DNA of 22,041 nucleotides from Chara braunii (Eukaryota > Streptophyta > Charophyceae > Charales > Characeae), in the NCBI GenBank assembly GCA_003427395.1, contig BFEA01000017.1:2486744-2508784 (forward strand), in the 5' to 3' direction. Position numbers and translations under genes: made by a program. A model generated the notes under the pieces. It was not told where the DNA came from and ran no database searches. It saw only the letters and a list, made by a program, of their open reading frames with translations. Numbering within the stretch: the stretch's first letter is position 1; every line of letters starts with the position of its first letter. This document shows, piece by piece, positions 9,369-20,546 of the stretch.

Positions 9369-12181
9369 CTTGTTTTCAGCACCCGGCCCCTGTTTTCATA
9401 AAAAGACACCAATCGATCCCTTTGGTCAGGTCAACCCTTGTCCTAGATGAGAATTATTTCAGACCCCTCATCAAGGTCTCTCTATTTTACCCCCCCATTC
9501 CTAAGTACCCCTTTTCCATAATTCCCTCGGCCAGCCATCCATTTGCCCACATTTTTTCTCTTGATTCCATTCCAATTAACATCTATCCTCCTTCCTTCCG
9601 ATCATCTCTCACTCGTGCGAGCTTAGATGGGGGGGGGGGATAGACTTAGAAATATGTCCCGTCCAACAGTCCAAGATCAATCAATTTTTACAAAAGGGGA
9701 ACACATAAAAAAAATCAGGCAACCTCACATACGGGCCGGTCATCTCCTCACCGGCCATCCCAATATGGGTTCCCCGCTGGTACTATCGGTAGAGTTTTAT
9801 CCCATACCTCAAGCGCAGCTCAACCGTCGCGAGCGCGGTACCCAGGTCTCGGCAAGGCATTCGCCCTTTCCTCCTTACCCAGAATACCCCATCCCGTTTT
9901 GTCGCTTTGCACATCCATACCGACACCGAGGGTAACCTCGAGTGCCTAAATACAGGGACAAAGTCGGTCGTCCGGACATTCACTTCCATCGGTCCGACAA
10001 GAATCAGCCTTTCCCAAAACCATGCTACGAGAGGCTACTAATCGCCTCCGAGGCTCCATCTTTGTCCGCATGCAGTGGTACTCCCTCCGCCAGCCAACAG
10101 GCTAAGCCCCGCCTGAGGAGATTTCACACCCCGTCCAGCAAATCATCGAGCCGAAGCCCGTCACCGCTTGAACGAGAATGTTACTAATCAACCGACGTGA
10201 CAAACTCCCGTCCGACAACTCGGTGGTCTGACCTCCACATACGAACACACGACAGCCTACAAAAGAGAACGATGTTTCGTAACCCACACTGGCCGGTGCA
10301 GACCAATCCTTTCCTTCCGAAAGGCAAGACGCTCGAATCCCCTCCTGCAAACACAAGTCCCAAGTAGGACACACATAGTACAAGTGTCATTCCCTTGGTG
10401 CACCCAGCGCTTCCTACCCATAACTCACAAATTTTCTCTCAGGACAATGGGTGTCACTCCCCCTACTTTCATACATAGTGGTTGGTTCCTTTTCATGAGA
10501 ATCTTCAAGGGTGAGCTAGTTTTCCTTGAAGTCTAGCAACTCCTTTCATTTCTCTTTTCTTCATTTGTCTGTCCTTTCATAGGGTAGGATTGTTCCTTCT
10601 TGGTGACCCGTTGTGTTCACGTTGGTTCCTTCAAGCATTTCAAAAAAAAGTGCAAAGTGCATGAGCCCACTGGGCTCAAAGAAGAAGATAGGAGGACACC
10701 CGTTTGGTCGGATCACTCCGCCGTGGGATTTTTATTGGAACCTGGCCTAAGCCAAGCACCAACCGCCTGCTAGGTAACCGGAGCCCTTCTTTCATAAGAA
10801 CCTGCGACTTGCCCAAGGCTTCCTCGGACTATCGAACACCAGCACCGGACGAAGGAGGGTTAGAGTCATTCCTCAAAGGAAAGGCTGATCAAGTGCATAG
10901 CATGCATGTTATACCTCCAGGCCTAGCCATGCCATGCGCCCAGCCACTCTCAAATCCGATTTCTCACAAGGGAGAGAGCAAACACAAGTCAATTTTCCTT
11001 ATCTTGGGTTGTGTACACGTTCAATGCGTCGGGCGCCCCCATCAGAATTGCAAGGGTTAATTTAACCACATGCCCGTCACCTCCACCATTTTTGTAGGGC
11101 CAAACCCCGTTAGACTTTCGAGCCTTAGTCGACCCCACTGCGGGTCCCGGTTGGCTCGGTCCGCCCACGCTCATGCTCAGGGCGCGGCCCGTTCGTCCCG
11201 AGGTCACCCCCACCTAGTACTTTGAGATGGATGGGGGTGGGTCATCGCACGAGAGAGCTTTGACATTGGGGGATGTAACTCAGCCCTCACGCCGGGTGGT
11301 AGTCTCGCTGGTTGTTCTGCAACGCTGATTTTTTTTTTATTCTTTGTTGTACTCTCATGCAATTGCTCCTTCCAATACGCAGGCAGTCCAATGATTCTTT
11401 CAGTGTTTTCTTTCTTCTTATGCGTAGGCTAAGCGTCATCCTTAGGCCACGCACCAGTTCCCTAAGCAATGTGGCCATATGGCGTCATCGGGGTGTGGCA
11501 GAGCCGACCTCCCCCTCGCCTCTACGCATCCATCGGGTCTCACAATTTGCTGTTTTCCTTCATGAAGTAGGCCCCTTAGTCTTTTCGGGGTCCTCATATG
11601 CATGCACACATAACATCACAATTGCCTTGGTACGATTGCACTCTTATTTGCATTCCAAGTCCTCAAGCGCAAAAGTCATTTCCGTGGGTTGGCTCTATGT
11701 CAAGGGTCCTATAGCCCCTTTGTCCCTCTTCCCTTTCACTCTTGGTGCCCAATTCCTCTCGCCCCTTTCCCGCTCAAGGCATTTCTAGCCATCACTCACC
11801 TGCACAATCCCACACAAGCAAGGAGACTCATACACTCCGTCGTTGGGGGTCAACACATAGCCCTTCCCACATGCCTATCTTTTCAAATCCTTTGTCTGCT
11901 CTTTGTTCCCTCTTGATGCTCAATCAGCCCATTCTCTTCTCTTAGTCATGCAGTCGGGGAAATGGTTGAGTCAAACTGACCTCACATTCAACTTAAGTTA
12001 TCTCCCGGATTCCGCCTTTCTCCCACTTTTTCAACCGTCCTTTCTTTTTTGCCTCCTTGGTGGCACAAGGGACCGGCTATCCTCCCCTTGCCCTCTTTCT
12101 CCACCAAGTGAAGTCGGATTTTGTTTACCGTCCGCGCCCTGGCAATGTTTCCAAGTGAGGGGAGAAGGGTTAGTCATATGC
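9369..12181. other. Long stretch without a credible gene
   Basis: ORFs are short (up to 158 codons), overlap on both strands and show no domain I know. Visible structure is limited to homopolymer runs (G at about 9629-9639, T near 11331) and small perfect inverted repeats: GGCCGGT with ACCGGCC (9734-9756), CTTCAAGG with CCTTGAAG (10503-10531), and TGAGCCC with GGGCTCA (10662-10678). Confidence 0.5.
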
Positions 12182-12370
12182 CAAGTGAGGGGTCGGGAGA
12201 GAGGGAGAGAGAAGGCAAGGTGATAAAAAGGGGGGGGGAAAAGCGGTCTAGAGGAGGAAGGAGAAAAAAAGGGGAGAGGGGGAAGGAGAGAGAGTGAGAG
12301 GGGAAGAGAGAGAGAGGGAGAGAGAGAGAAAGAGAGAGAGGGAAAGAGAGAAAGAGAGAGGGAGAGAAAA
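12182..12370. repeat. GA-rich polypurine tract
   Basis: Almost pure purine on the plus strand, mainly AGAGAG and GGGAGA. The opposite strand reads as Ser/Leu/Pro low complexity and is not a gene. Confidence 0.9.
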
Positions 12371-12469
12371 TAAGAAGAACTCCTAATTGAATCAGCTCCT
12401 TGTGGCAGCAACCAAACGTCGATCACCCGCTCCATAGTGAGGGATTGAACAAGTATATCTTGGAATAAT

Positions 12470-15050
12470 ATGACAATGAGAGGCTAGATCAACACATACT
12501 CATAGAGAAGAAGATCATCTAAACAAGACCCGGAACATCACATCAAACATGAACTTGACAATGAGAGGCTAGACTAGTGGAAGGCACATGCACAAGGAGA
12601 AGAGACTAACTAGGTAAATATCCGGAACATCATATCAAATATGAACTTGACAATGAGAGACTAGACTAGTGGAAGGCACATGCACAAAAAGAAAGGATTA
12701 ACTAAGTAAAGATCCGGAACATCACATCTGACTTGAACTTTGACAAGGAGAGACTAGACAAGGAGAAAGCACATGCACAAAGAGAAGATACTAAGTAAAG
12801 ATTCGGAATATCACATCTATCATTAACTTGACAAGGAGAGGCTAGACTAGTGAAAAACACATGCACAAAGAGAAGAGATTCATTAAGTAAAGATCCGGAA
12901 CATAATCTTGACAATGCACAAATAGAAGGGATCAACTAAGCAAAGATCAAGAACATGAACTTGACAATGCACAAAGAGAAGAGGATTAACTAGGTAAAGA
13001 TCCGGAACATGAACTTGACAAGGAGAGGCTACACTAGTGGAAGCACATGCACAAAGACAATAGACTAACTAAGCAAAAATTCGGAACATAAGCTTGATAA
13101 TGCACAAAAAGAGGGGATCAACTAAGCAAAGATCCGGAACATGAACTTGACAATGCACAAAGAGAAGGATTAACTAGGCAAAAATTCGGAACATGAACTT
13201 GACAAGGAGAGGCTGGACTAGTAAAAGCACATGCACAAAGAGAAGAGACTAACTACGCAAAAATCCGGAACATGAACTTGACAATGAGAGGCTAGACTAG
13301 TGGAAGACACCTTCACAATGAGAAAAGATCAACTAAGGAAAGATCCAGAACATGAACTTGACAATGAGAGACTAGACTAGTGGAAAACACATGCACAAAG
13401 AGTAGAGATGAACAAGGTAAAGATCCGGAACATTACATCCAACTTGAATATGACAATGAGAGACTAGACTAGTGGAAGCACATGCACAAGGATAAAAGAT
13501 CAACTAAGTGAAGATCCGGAATACTACATCAAACATGAACTTGACAAGGAGAGACTAGACTAGTGGAAGTACATGCACAAAGAGAAGAGATCAATTAAGC
13601 AAAGATCCGGAACATGAACTTGACAATGAGAGACTAGACTAGTGGAAAACACATGCACAAAGAGTAGAGATCAACAAGGTAAAGATCCAGAACATTATAT
13701 CCAACTTGAACATGATAATGAGAGACCAGACTAGTGAAACGCACATGCACAAGGAGAAGAGATCGACTAAGCAAATATCCAAAACATAAACTTGACAATG
13801 GGAGACTATACTAGTGAAAAACACATGCACAAATGAAAAAAGATCAACTAAGCAAAAATCCGAAATATGAACTTGACAATGAGAGACTAGACTAGTGGAA
13901 AACACATGCATAAACGAGAAGAGATCAACAAGGTAAAGATCCGAAACATTACACCCAATTTGAACTTGACAATGAGAGACTAGACTAGTGAAACGCACAT
14001 GCACAAGAAGAAGAGATCAACTAAGCAAAGATCCGGAACATGAACTTGACAATGAGAGATTAGACTAGTGGAAAACACATGCACAAATGAGAAGAGATAA
14101 ACTAAGCAAAAATCCGGAACATGATCTTGATAATGAGAGACTAGACTAGTGGAAAACACATGCACAAATGAGAAGAGATGAGCTATGTAAAAATCCGGAA
14201 CATGAACTTGACAATGAGATACTAAATTAGTGGAAAGCACATGTACAAAAGAGAAGAGATCAACTAAGCAAAAATCCGGAACATGAACTAGACAATGAGA
14301 GACTGGACTAGTGGAAAACACATGCACAAAAGAGAAAGGATCAACACGGTAAAGATCCGGAACATTACACCCAATTTAAACTTGACGATGAGAGGCTAGA
14401 CTAGTGAAACGCAATGCACAAGGAGGAGAGATCAACTAAGCAAAGATCGGGAACATGAACTTGACAATGGGAGACTAGACTAGTGGAAAACACATGCACA
14501 AATGAGAAGAGATCAACTAAGCAAAAATTCGGAACATGAACTTGACAATGAGAGACTAGACTACTGGAAAACACATACACAAATGAGAAGAGATCAACTA
14601 AGCAAAAATCTGGAACATGAACTTGACAATGAAAGACTAGACTAGTGGAAAACACATGCACAAATGAGAAGAAATCAACTAAGCAAAAATCCGGAACATG
14701 AACTTGACAATGAGATACTAGACTAGTAGAAAGCACATGCACAAAAGAGAAGAGTTCAACAAGGCAAAGATCCGGAACATCACATCTTACTTGAACATGA
14801 CAATGAGAGACTAGACTCGTGGAAGCACATGCGCAAATAGTAGAGATCATCCGGAATATCACACCAAGGAGGCACATGACAATGAGTGGCTAGACTAACG
14901 AAAAGCATATGCACATGAAGGGAAGATCATCCGGAACATCACACCAAGTATGAACAAGTCAAGGAGATGCTAAACACATGCGTATGAAGGGGAGATAATC
15001 CGGAACATCACATGTTATCACGTGAGTGAGAGCAAGAGTCTAAGTAGGCA
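12470..15050. repeat. 81-95 bp minisatellite, about 30 units
   Basis: Each unit contains GAACTTGACAATGAGAGACT, then AGACTAGTGGAA, ACACATGCACAAA, AGAAGAGATCAACTAAGCAA and ATCCGGAACAT. Units at 13950-14760 are close to 81 bp. Early ones (12470-12910) are 80-93 bp, and some near 12910-13170 are shortened to about 53 bp. The array fades after about 14880 into GATCATCCGGAACATCACACC units. In the 81-bp section the minus strand stays open over several units, giving a 27-residue repeat. Confidence 0.9.
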
Positions 15051-15086
15051 AGATCACCAAGGTTGAATCAAAGGTCGTCCATGGGA

Positions 15087-15600
15087 GTAGCGGTGCACTA
15101 CTCGCTAGTGTATCAGTGAAAATTACAAGTTTGGAGAGCCCAAATCACCAACTTTGCATCAAGAAGTATCCATGTGTGAAGTGCTACACTACCTACTCGT
15201 GTGACTGTGAAAATCATAAGTTTGTAGCTCCCAAATCACCAAGATTGCATCAAGAAGCATCCATGTGTGAAGCGCTACACCACCTACTAGTGTGAGTGTG
15301 AAAATCACAAGTTTGAAGTTCCCAAATCACCAAGATTGCATCAAGAAGCATCCATGTATGAAGCGCTACAATACCTACTAGTGTGAGTGTGAAAATCACA
15401 AGTTTGAAGCTCCCAAATCACCAAGATCGCATCATGGATCACTCATGGGTGAAGCGATACACTACCTACTAGTGTGAGTGTGAAAATAACAAGTTTGGAG
15501 AGCCCATATCACCAAGATTGCATCAAGAAGCATCTATGAATGAATCGGAGTACTACCCCCGAGTGTATAAGTGAAAGAGGAGAGTTTGAGTAGCCCATGA
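15087..15600. repeat. 91-bp tandem repeat, about 5.6 copies
   Basis: Copies begin near 15087, 15178, 15269, 15360 and 15451, with a partial copy from 15542. The marker words GTGAAAATCACAAGTTTG, CCCAAATCACCAAGATTGCA and TCAAGAAGCATCCATG recur at exactly 91 bp. This repeat differs in sequence and period from the preceding minisatellite. Confidence 0.9.
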
Positions 15601-15818
15601 AAGAGAGAAGAGAAAGTAAGAGAAGATGGAGGAGAAGGGGAGAGAGATGAGGGAGATGGAGATGGAGAAGAAGAGAAGGAAGACAAAGAGAATGGAAGTG
15701 AAGAGGAGGAAGGAGGAGATGAAGAGGGGAGAGAAGAGAAGGAAGAAAGAGGGAGTGAGGAGGAAGAAGAGGAAGAAGGAGGAGAGGAAGAAGAAGAAGA
15801 AGAGGAGGAAAAAAAAGG

Positions 15819-15851
<33 letters not shown>

Positions 15852-15870
15852 AGAAGGGGAAAATAAGAAG
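15600..15870. repeat. GAA/GGA polypurine tract
   Basis: About 270 bases of almost uninterrupted purine on the plus strand, ending in a GAAGAA run at about 15829-15857. ORFs on both strands (Glu/Lys/Arg or Phe/Leu/Ser) are compositional artefacts. Confidence 0.9.
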
Positions 15871-16317
15871 ATGAAGATGAAGGTGGAGAAGTCTCTTCCT
15901 TCCTCTCACCTTATTGATTCCTTGATGTTGGTGTCCTCTTGATGAAGCTTCCTCTCTTTGCACAATCCCCTCCTGGCTAAGGCTTCCTTCTTCTCCAAGC
16001 CCTTCTCTCCTCCTCCCTTGCTCTCTCTCAGGCTATGGCAAGCTCCCCCAACTATAGCTATGGAGTCCTCTCCTCTAGGAGGGTTAATGGGGCTCCTCTA
16101 GCCTCTCCTTCTCTTCTACACCCAGGAAGGATATGGCGGATCACCTCCCTAGTGCCTCTCTCACCATCACTATCCTCTAGAGTCCTCCCCACTACCTCCT
16201 AGTCTCCTCTAAGCTCCCCCACTAGCATGGGCTCCTCCCCTCTCACTCCAAGTGCAAAGGTGCTCCTGTGAGCTCACTCGGGCAGCATGGGCACTCCTCA
16301 TGCAAATGTGAGAGTGG
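15871..16317. other. Pyrimidine-rich spacer, no gene
   Basis: Dominated by CTCCTCT and CCTCTC words on the plus strand. I see no ORF with coding character and no clear repeat period. Confidence 0.5.
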
Positions 16318-16800
16318 CGGACTGCATCCTCAGCTTATGTAGGCTGAAACCAGCAGTCCGGCCAGCCCATGAGCCTCCCCATAAGCCTTGAGGTGAACCG
16401 AGGTACCCTCAAGGCAAAATTCTCTCACTAGGCCCTCCTGGAGGTACCTGGACCTCATTTTGGCCAAGTACATGCAGTCCGAGTGGTTGGTACCAACTCG
16501 GACTGCCTCTTGGCCAACTCCGGCCTCCTTTTTGCCTCACAAATGCTGCCCCCTTGGGTCCTAGTGCCCAAGGGGCATTCTTACTTGAAAGAAAAAGGCC
16601 TTGTGGGCCATTTTCCCGATTTTTTCAAGTTTCGGCCTCTTTTGAGTAGGCCGGAGCATTTTTCCATATGGCGGCACATTTTCAGCCTTGGATCTGGCTG
16701 AGATCCAAGACCAACAATAATCCGAGCTACCCCCTAGTAACTCTTGCTTCAATTTTGAGCCCCTAAATCCAGTTTTTCAATTTTTGGTGCATCTGGCTCT

Positions 16801-16917
16801 CTTTTTGGGCCAAATGCACTGTTTTGTCATTTTCCCTCTTTTGTTTCTTTCCATTTTGNCTTTTTGGGCCAAATGCACTGTTTTGTCATTTTCCCTCTTT
16901 TGTTTCTTTCCATTTTG
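16801..16917. repeat. Identical 58-bp duplication flanking a single N
   Basis: 16801-16858 and 16860-16917 are identical and are separated only by the N at 16859. A lone N between perfect copies is what remains when two contigs with overlapping ends are joined without merging the overlap. Confidence 0.9.
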
Positions 16918-17155
16918 GGCTGCCACCTCATTCCGGAGCTAGCCGTTTTGAACTGGCCCACAAAAAACGGCTAGTTCCTCTCTACCATGAGATCTGATCT
17001 CAGATCCATGGCCCAAAAGAAAACCGGCCACTTCCTTTTTGCATTTTCTCTCATTTTCAACTTTTTAATTCAGATTTTATTGCGATATGGCCCTAAGGGC
17101 CATATCTCTGCAATCCGGATTGCCCTCCCTCATTCTAGGAGGGATGAGGTCACTG

Positions 17156-19070
17156 TTGGGACCTGCCAGTCCCTATTGTGCAGGTCCCAATAGGCCGGCA
17201 CACTTCACTCCACTCTTTTCTCCCCTTTTGTCTCATTCTCCCTCCTTTTCCTCTCATTTTTCTTTCTTTTTCTTTTATTTCAGTTGTGACAAGTGTCAAA
17301 TTGCTGTGCACCCTCTTTCTAGGCCCTAGGGCCTCATTCAAGGCCATGTTCATAGCTGCTACTTGGCCGTTACATCTCGGATTCCAATAATGGCACCCCC
17401 ATGCTCCTAGGGGGCTCCATTTTGCTTCCGTTTGCCCAATTTTGAGCCCTTTTTGCTCCGATTTTCTAAGGGCAGCCTTTTTCTTATGTTGAGACTCTCA
17501 AGGCTCTATTTTCTTATGCCTTGCTAGTCTGAGATATCCCGGATTGTTGGGCAGCCTTCCCAACATCCTTATTTCACTTTTTTTTCTCCCATGACTCTCT
17601 CACTTGCTCCCACTAGTGCAAGCACTAGTGATGCTAATATTTTCCACCGTATAGATCCTCAATCTCGACGGTGCCGTTTGCTTGCACAATTATTCCTTGT
17701 GTTTGCTCATGGTTCCCTTGAGACATCCCAAGTCTCCGCCATTTTCCTACATGCTAGCTCCATTTCTTTATCCCACCGGCGGTCCCGCTGGTGCGTGTCC
17801 CGTTTTCCGATTTTTATTATTTGGACTCTTTTGGTCCCCGACAACATTCCGGACGACGTCCCATTTTTATTTTTTTGGCGCCCAATTGCCCTTGGTGGTG
17901 CCATCATTTCTACATGTGTCCCGATTTTTCTAGCGGTTGCAGTTTACCGTCTTTACTTGCTCCTTGCCGAAATTGCTCCTTTCTAGTCTTCCGGGCTTGC
18001 CATAGCCCATTCCCCTTTGGCCTTGGCATCCCCATGCAGTCCGTAATTTCTCGAACTGCAGTCATGGCTGTTTTCTACACCCACAGCCCCACAACTTGCC
18101 CCATATTAAAAGAAAATGAAGCGTTAAATTTTCTAGTACATTCGGACTCAATGTTGGTTCCGGATGCACCTAGAACATGTGTTTTCTCTCCCCCATGCAG
18201 TCCCTTGCAACTCGAACTGCAATGAGGGTCAATTCCTTAGCCCCAATGCCCCACAACTAGCCCTTACTCAAAAGAAAAAGAAACGGTCAATTCCCAAGTG
18301 CATCCGGTCTTTATTTTGACTCCGGATGCACCTAAAACATGTGTTTCTCCTCATGCATGTATTCCGTTTTATTCCGGTTGCAAGAGGCCTTTATTTTCTT
18401 TGATTTTCTCTGCAAAAATCAAAGAAAATCAAAGTCCTTTGTAACCGCCATATTCCAGAATGAATCTGGTCACGGATGAATCTCCCCAAGTGACCGTTTT
18501 TTACCGTTAAGGCCTTTTTTTCTTTTCTTTTATTTTCTTTTATTTTCTCCTCTTTCTTGGACAGTAGGGACCTGCCAGTCCCTACCTATGGCAGTCCCTA
18601 CTGACGGCCAACTCACTCACTCCCTCTCACTCTTTTTGTCTTATTCTCCCCCATTTTCTTTTTTTTTTTCTCTTTTTTATAGCATGCCAAGTGTCAAGTG
18701 GTTGTTAATGTCATTTTCTAGCCTCTTCCTTTTAGTTTTGGCCCTCCCTATGCCCAAGGTGCAGTCCGTTATTTCTCGGACTGCAATAATGGTCTTCCCA
18801 TGCTAATGGGAGCCTCCTCTTACTCCTATATTTCTCCCACAATGGTCCGTCATACTCCGATTTTCTCCCGGAGGGCTATTTTTCACGTGGGGTCTTATTT
18901 GACTCTATTTTCTTGAGGGAGGCTGATCCGAGATTTTTCGGATTGCTCCCATGCCTCCCACTTCAGTTTTTTTTACTTTTCCTTTTCCTTTTGGCCTTCC
19001 CGTTTGTCGCCACTAGTACTTGCATTAGTGGTGCTAATACTTTTGGCCGTCAAGATGTCGATCTTGACGG
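17156..19070. repeat. Diverged direct duplication at about 1.4 kb offset
   Basis: Landmarks of the block at 17156-17660 recur in order at 18562-19070. GGGACCTGCCAGTCCCTA is at 17158 and 18567; CAAGTGTCAA at 17290 and 18689; AATAATGG at 17386 and 18785; and CACTAGT followed by GTGCTAATA or ATGCTAATA at 17611 and 19011. The offsets are 1399-1409 bases. The intervening sequence is substantially diverged. Confidence 0.75.
18036..18359. repeat. 162-bp tandem duplication
   Basis: Copy 1 (18036-18197) and copy 2 (18198-18359) both begin GCAGTCC. They share CCCCACAACT, an AAAAGAAAA tract and CCGGATGCACCTA-AACATGTGTTT at the same 162-bp offset. Confidence 0.75.
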
Positions 19071-19147
19071 TGCACCTTGCATTTATTATTTTTTCCTCAT
19101 GCGGTGCCGCCGTTTCTTCTTGGGATTTTCACATTTCCCCGCCACTT

Positions 19148-19251
19148 GTCCCGTCGGTGGTCCCCGTCACCTAGTCCCGCCAGTGGTCCCCGACACTTAG
19201 TCCCGTTGGCGGTCCCTGACACTTAGTCCCGTCGGCGGTCCCCGACACATT
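19148..19251. repeat. 26-bp tandem repeat, four copies
   Basis: GTCCCGTCGGCGGTCCCC followed by GACACTTA recurs at 19148, 19174, 19200 and 19226 with few changes. Confidence 0.9.
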
Positions 19252-20020
19252 TTGTCCCAGATGCCATTATTTTTACTTAGTCTCACGTGACTCCGGGTGC
19301 CTTTCCCCAAGGTGTCTCATGCCCCTTGGGTATCTGTCGCCCCATAGCGACCCCTCTCCTTAGTCTTTCCTCGCGTCTTGTGCGTGCCGATCTCTTTGGT
19401 CGTGGACCTCCGCTCCGAGGCTCCCGTAGGTGGCCCCCACGTTGGCCCCTCATTTCCTGACTTCCCGCGGCTTCAAGCCGCCCACCTCTTGACTTCCTCA
19501 TTTCCTTATTGCTGTCGCGCTGCAAGTGCTAGTTCAAAAGGGTCCTTTGGCCTTAGTCTTATTGCATTCCGATGGCCCTCCCGGCCTCCTGCTATGTTCT
19601 ATGTGCCCCTGTTTTTACGTCCGCTCGCTTGTTGCCGCTTAGTTCTTTCTTCCTGTGATTCTCGCCCCAGGGCATTACTCCCCAATCCTTTATCCCGTCT
19701 TACTCTGGATTTCTCTGTTGTGCACAACTCGTCCATATTCGGTCTCTCGAGTGATGGGAAGTTATTCGGGACTCACCAGTCCCGACACCGGCTAACACAA
19801 AGACCGATCATTTTGTCAGTAGCTGCACCTTCCTTTCTCATCGCCCCCCACCCCTCATCGAGTAGCAGCAGAGGCTATGACCAACATTCTCCCACACACC
19901 ACACAAAACCCACTCGCTTTCGCACTCACACTTCTGTTGGCCATAGACCCTGCTAATACCAATCAGGGGTATCCAGAGGACTATCACAGTCCGTTGGCAC
20001 TACGTGCGCCGCAGGCGGTC
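19252..20020. other. Non-coding stretch
   Basis: A 192-codon plus ORF (19378-19956) is Ser/Pro/Arg-rich with no domain or clear coding signal. A perfect hairpin TCGGGACT / AGTCCCGA lies at 19766-19785. Confidence 0.45.
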
Positions 20021-20089
20021 ATGGGGCTTGAACCCACAACCTCCTGAATGCCAATTGCGTGCCTAACCAACTGAGTTAGGTCGCTGGAT
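20021..20089 (-). repeat. tRNA-derived SINE-like head, copy 1
   Basis: Read on the minus strand it has a D-arm-like box A (TAACTCAGTTGG) and a T-arm box B (GGTTCAAGCCC) inside a perfect T-stem and 7-base loop. These are the usual internal Pol III promoter positions. The middle would give a TTGGCAT anticodon loop (GGC), but the anticodon stem and acceptor stem do not pair properly. It is therefore a tRNA relic or SINE head and not a working tRNA. Confidence 0.65.
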
Positions 20090-20110
20090 AAAAGGGTTAT
20101 CTTTGTATGC

Positions 20111-20111
20111 N
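20111..20111. other. Ambiguous base N
   Basis: A single N just after the first tRNA-like copy, at the start of a T-rich run. Unlike the N at 16859, no long duplicate flanks it. It may mark a base that could not be called or a scaffold join. Confidence 0.9.
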
Positions 20112-20546
20112 CTTTTTTTCTTCTTTCTGTTTGCTTCTTTATTTATTTTTTTTGTCTTTTTTGGATGCTGTGTATCGGACCGACCGACATTTTGTTTCTT
20201 TTTTTTTTTTTTCCTTCTTTTTCTTTTTTTATTATTCTCTCAATTTCACCTCACACTACGTACCTACCGCTACTCCTAATTATAGGCATACGGGGAACCC
20301 CATAGCAGCCAGAACAGTGTTCAGGAGACAACATGCGGGTGATGCTCCCGACCTGCAGGTGGGCGATACCGGCGAGGGGCAGCCGGTAGCATCAGGGAAC
20401 ATGCCAATAGGACCAATCCCTGTTCCTCCCCTCAGGTCCTCTCCTCTACGAACATCAGCAGACTCTGCTCAATGCCGACCGAGGGATCCAGTGGTTTATC
20501 TCTAGGTGGCAGGCGCCAAGCATGCCCAGGAAGGTACATGAGGCCA

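Larger units (their letters stand above)
16318..19070. repeat. Non-coding region packed with short perfect inverted repeats
   Basis: Perfect arms with short loops (arm coordinates): 16318-16325/16353-16360; 16385-16393/16407-16415; 16474-16484/16496-16506; 16550-16558/16567-16575; 16633-16638/16648-16653; 16687-16695/16701-16709; 16939-16949/16964-16974; 17084-17093/17097-17106; 17156-17166/17180-17190; 18298-18307/18322-18331; 18398-18409/18423-18434; 18761-18768/18777-18784; 19047-19056/19061-19070. Between them the sequence is T- and C-rich. The stems have different sequences, so this is not one dispersed palindrome. No ORF here is convincing. Confidence 0.75.

Noticed and set aside
9369-12181. 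An LTR upstream of unit A
   Set aside because: I looked for a terminal TG/CA pair, a primer-binding site and a repeat of this sequence near 2-2.5 kb and found none.
12470-15600. CRISPR-like array
   Set aside because: Units are 81-95 or 91 bp of continuous repeat with no unique spacers between short repeats, in a eukaryotic context.
15553-15963. Phe/Leu/Ser-rich minus ORF that resembles a membrane protein
   Set aside because: It is the complement of the purine tract; hydrophobicity comes from T-rich codons.
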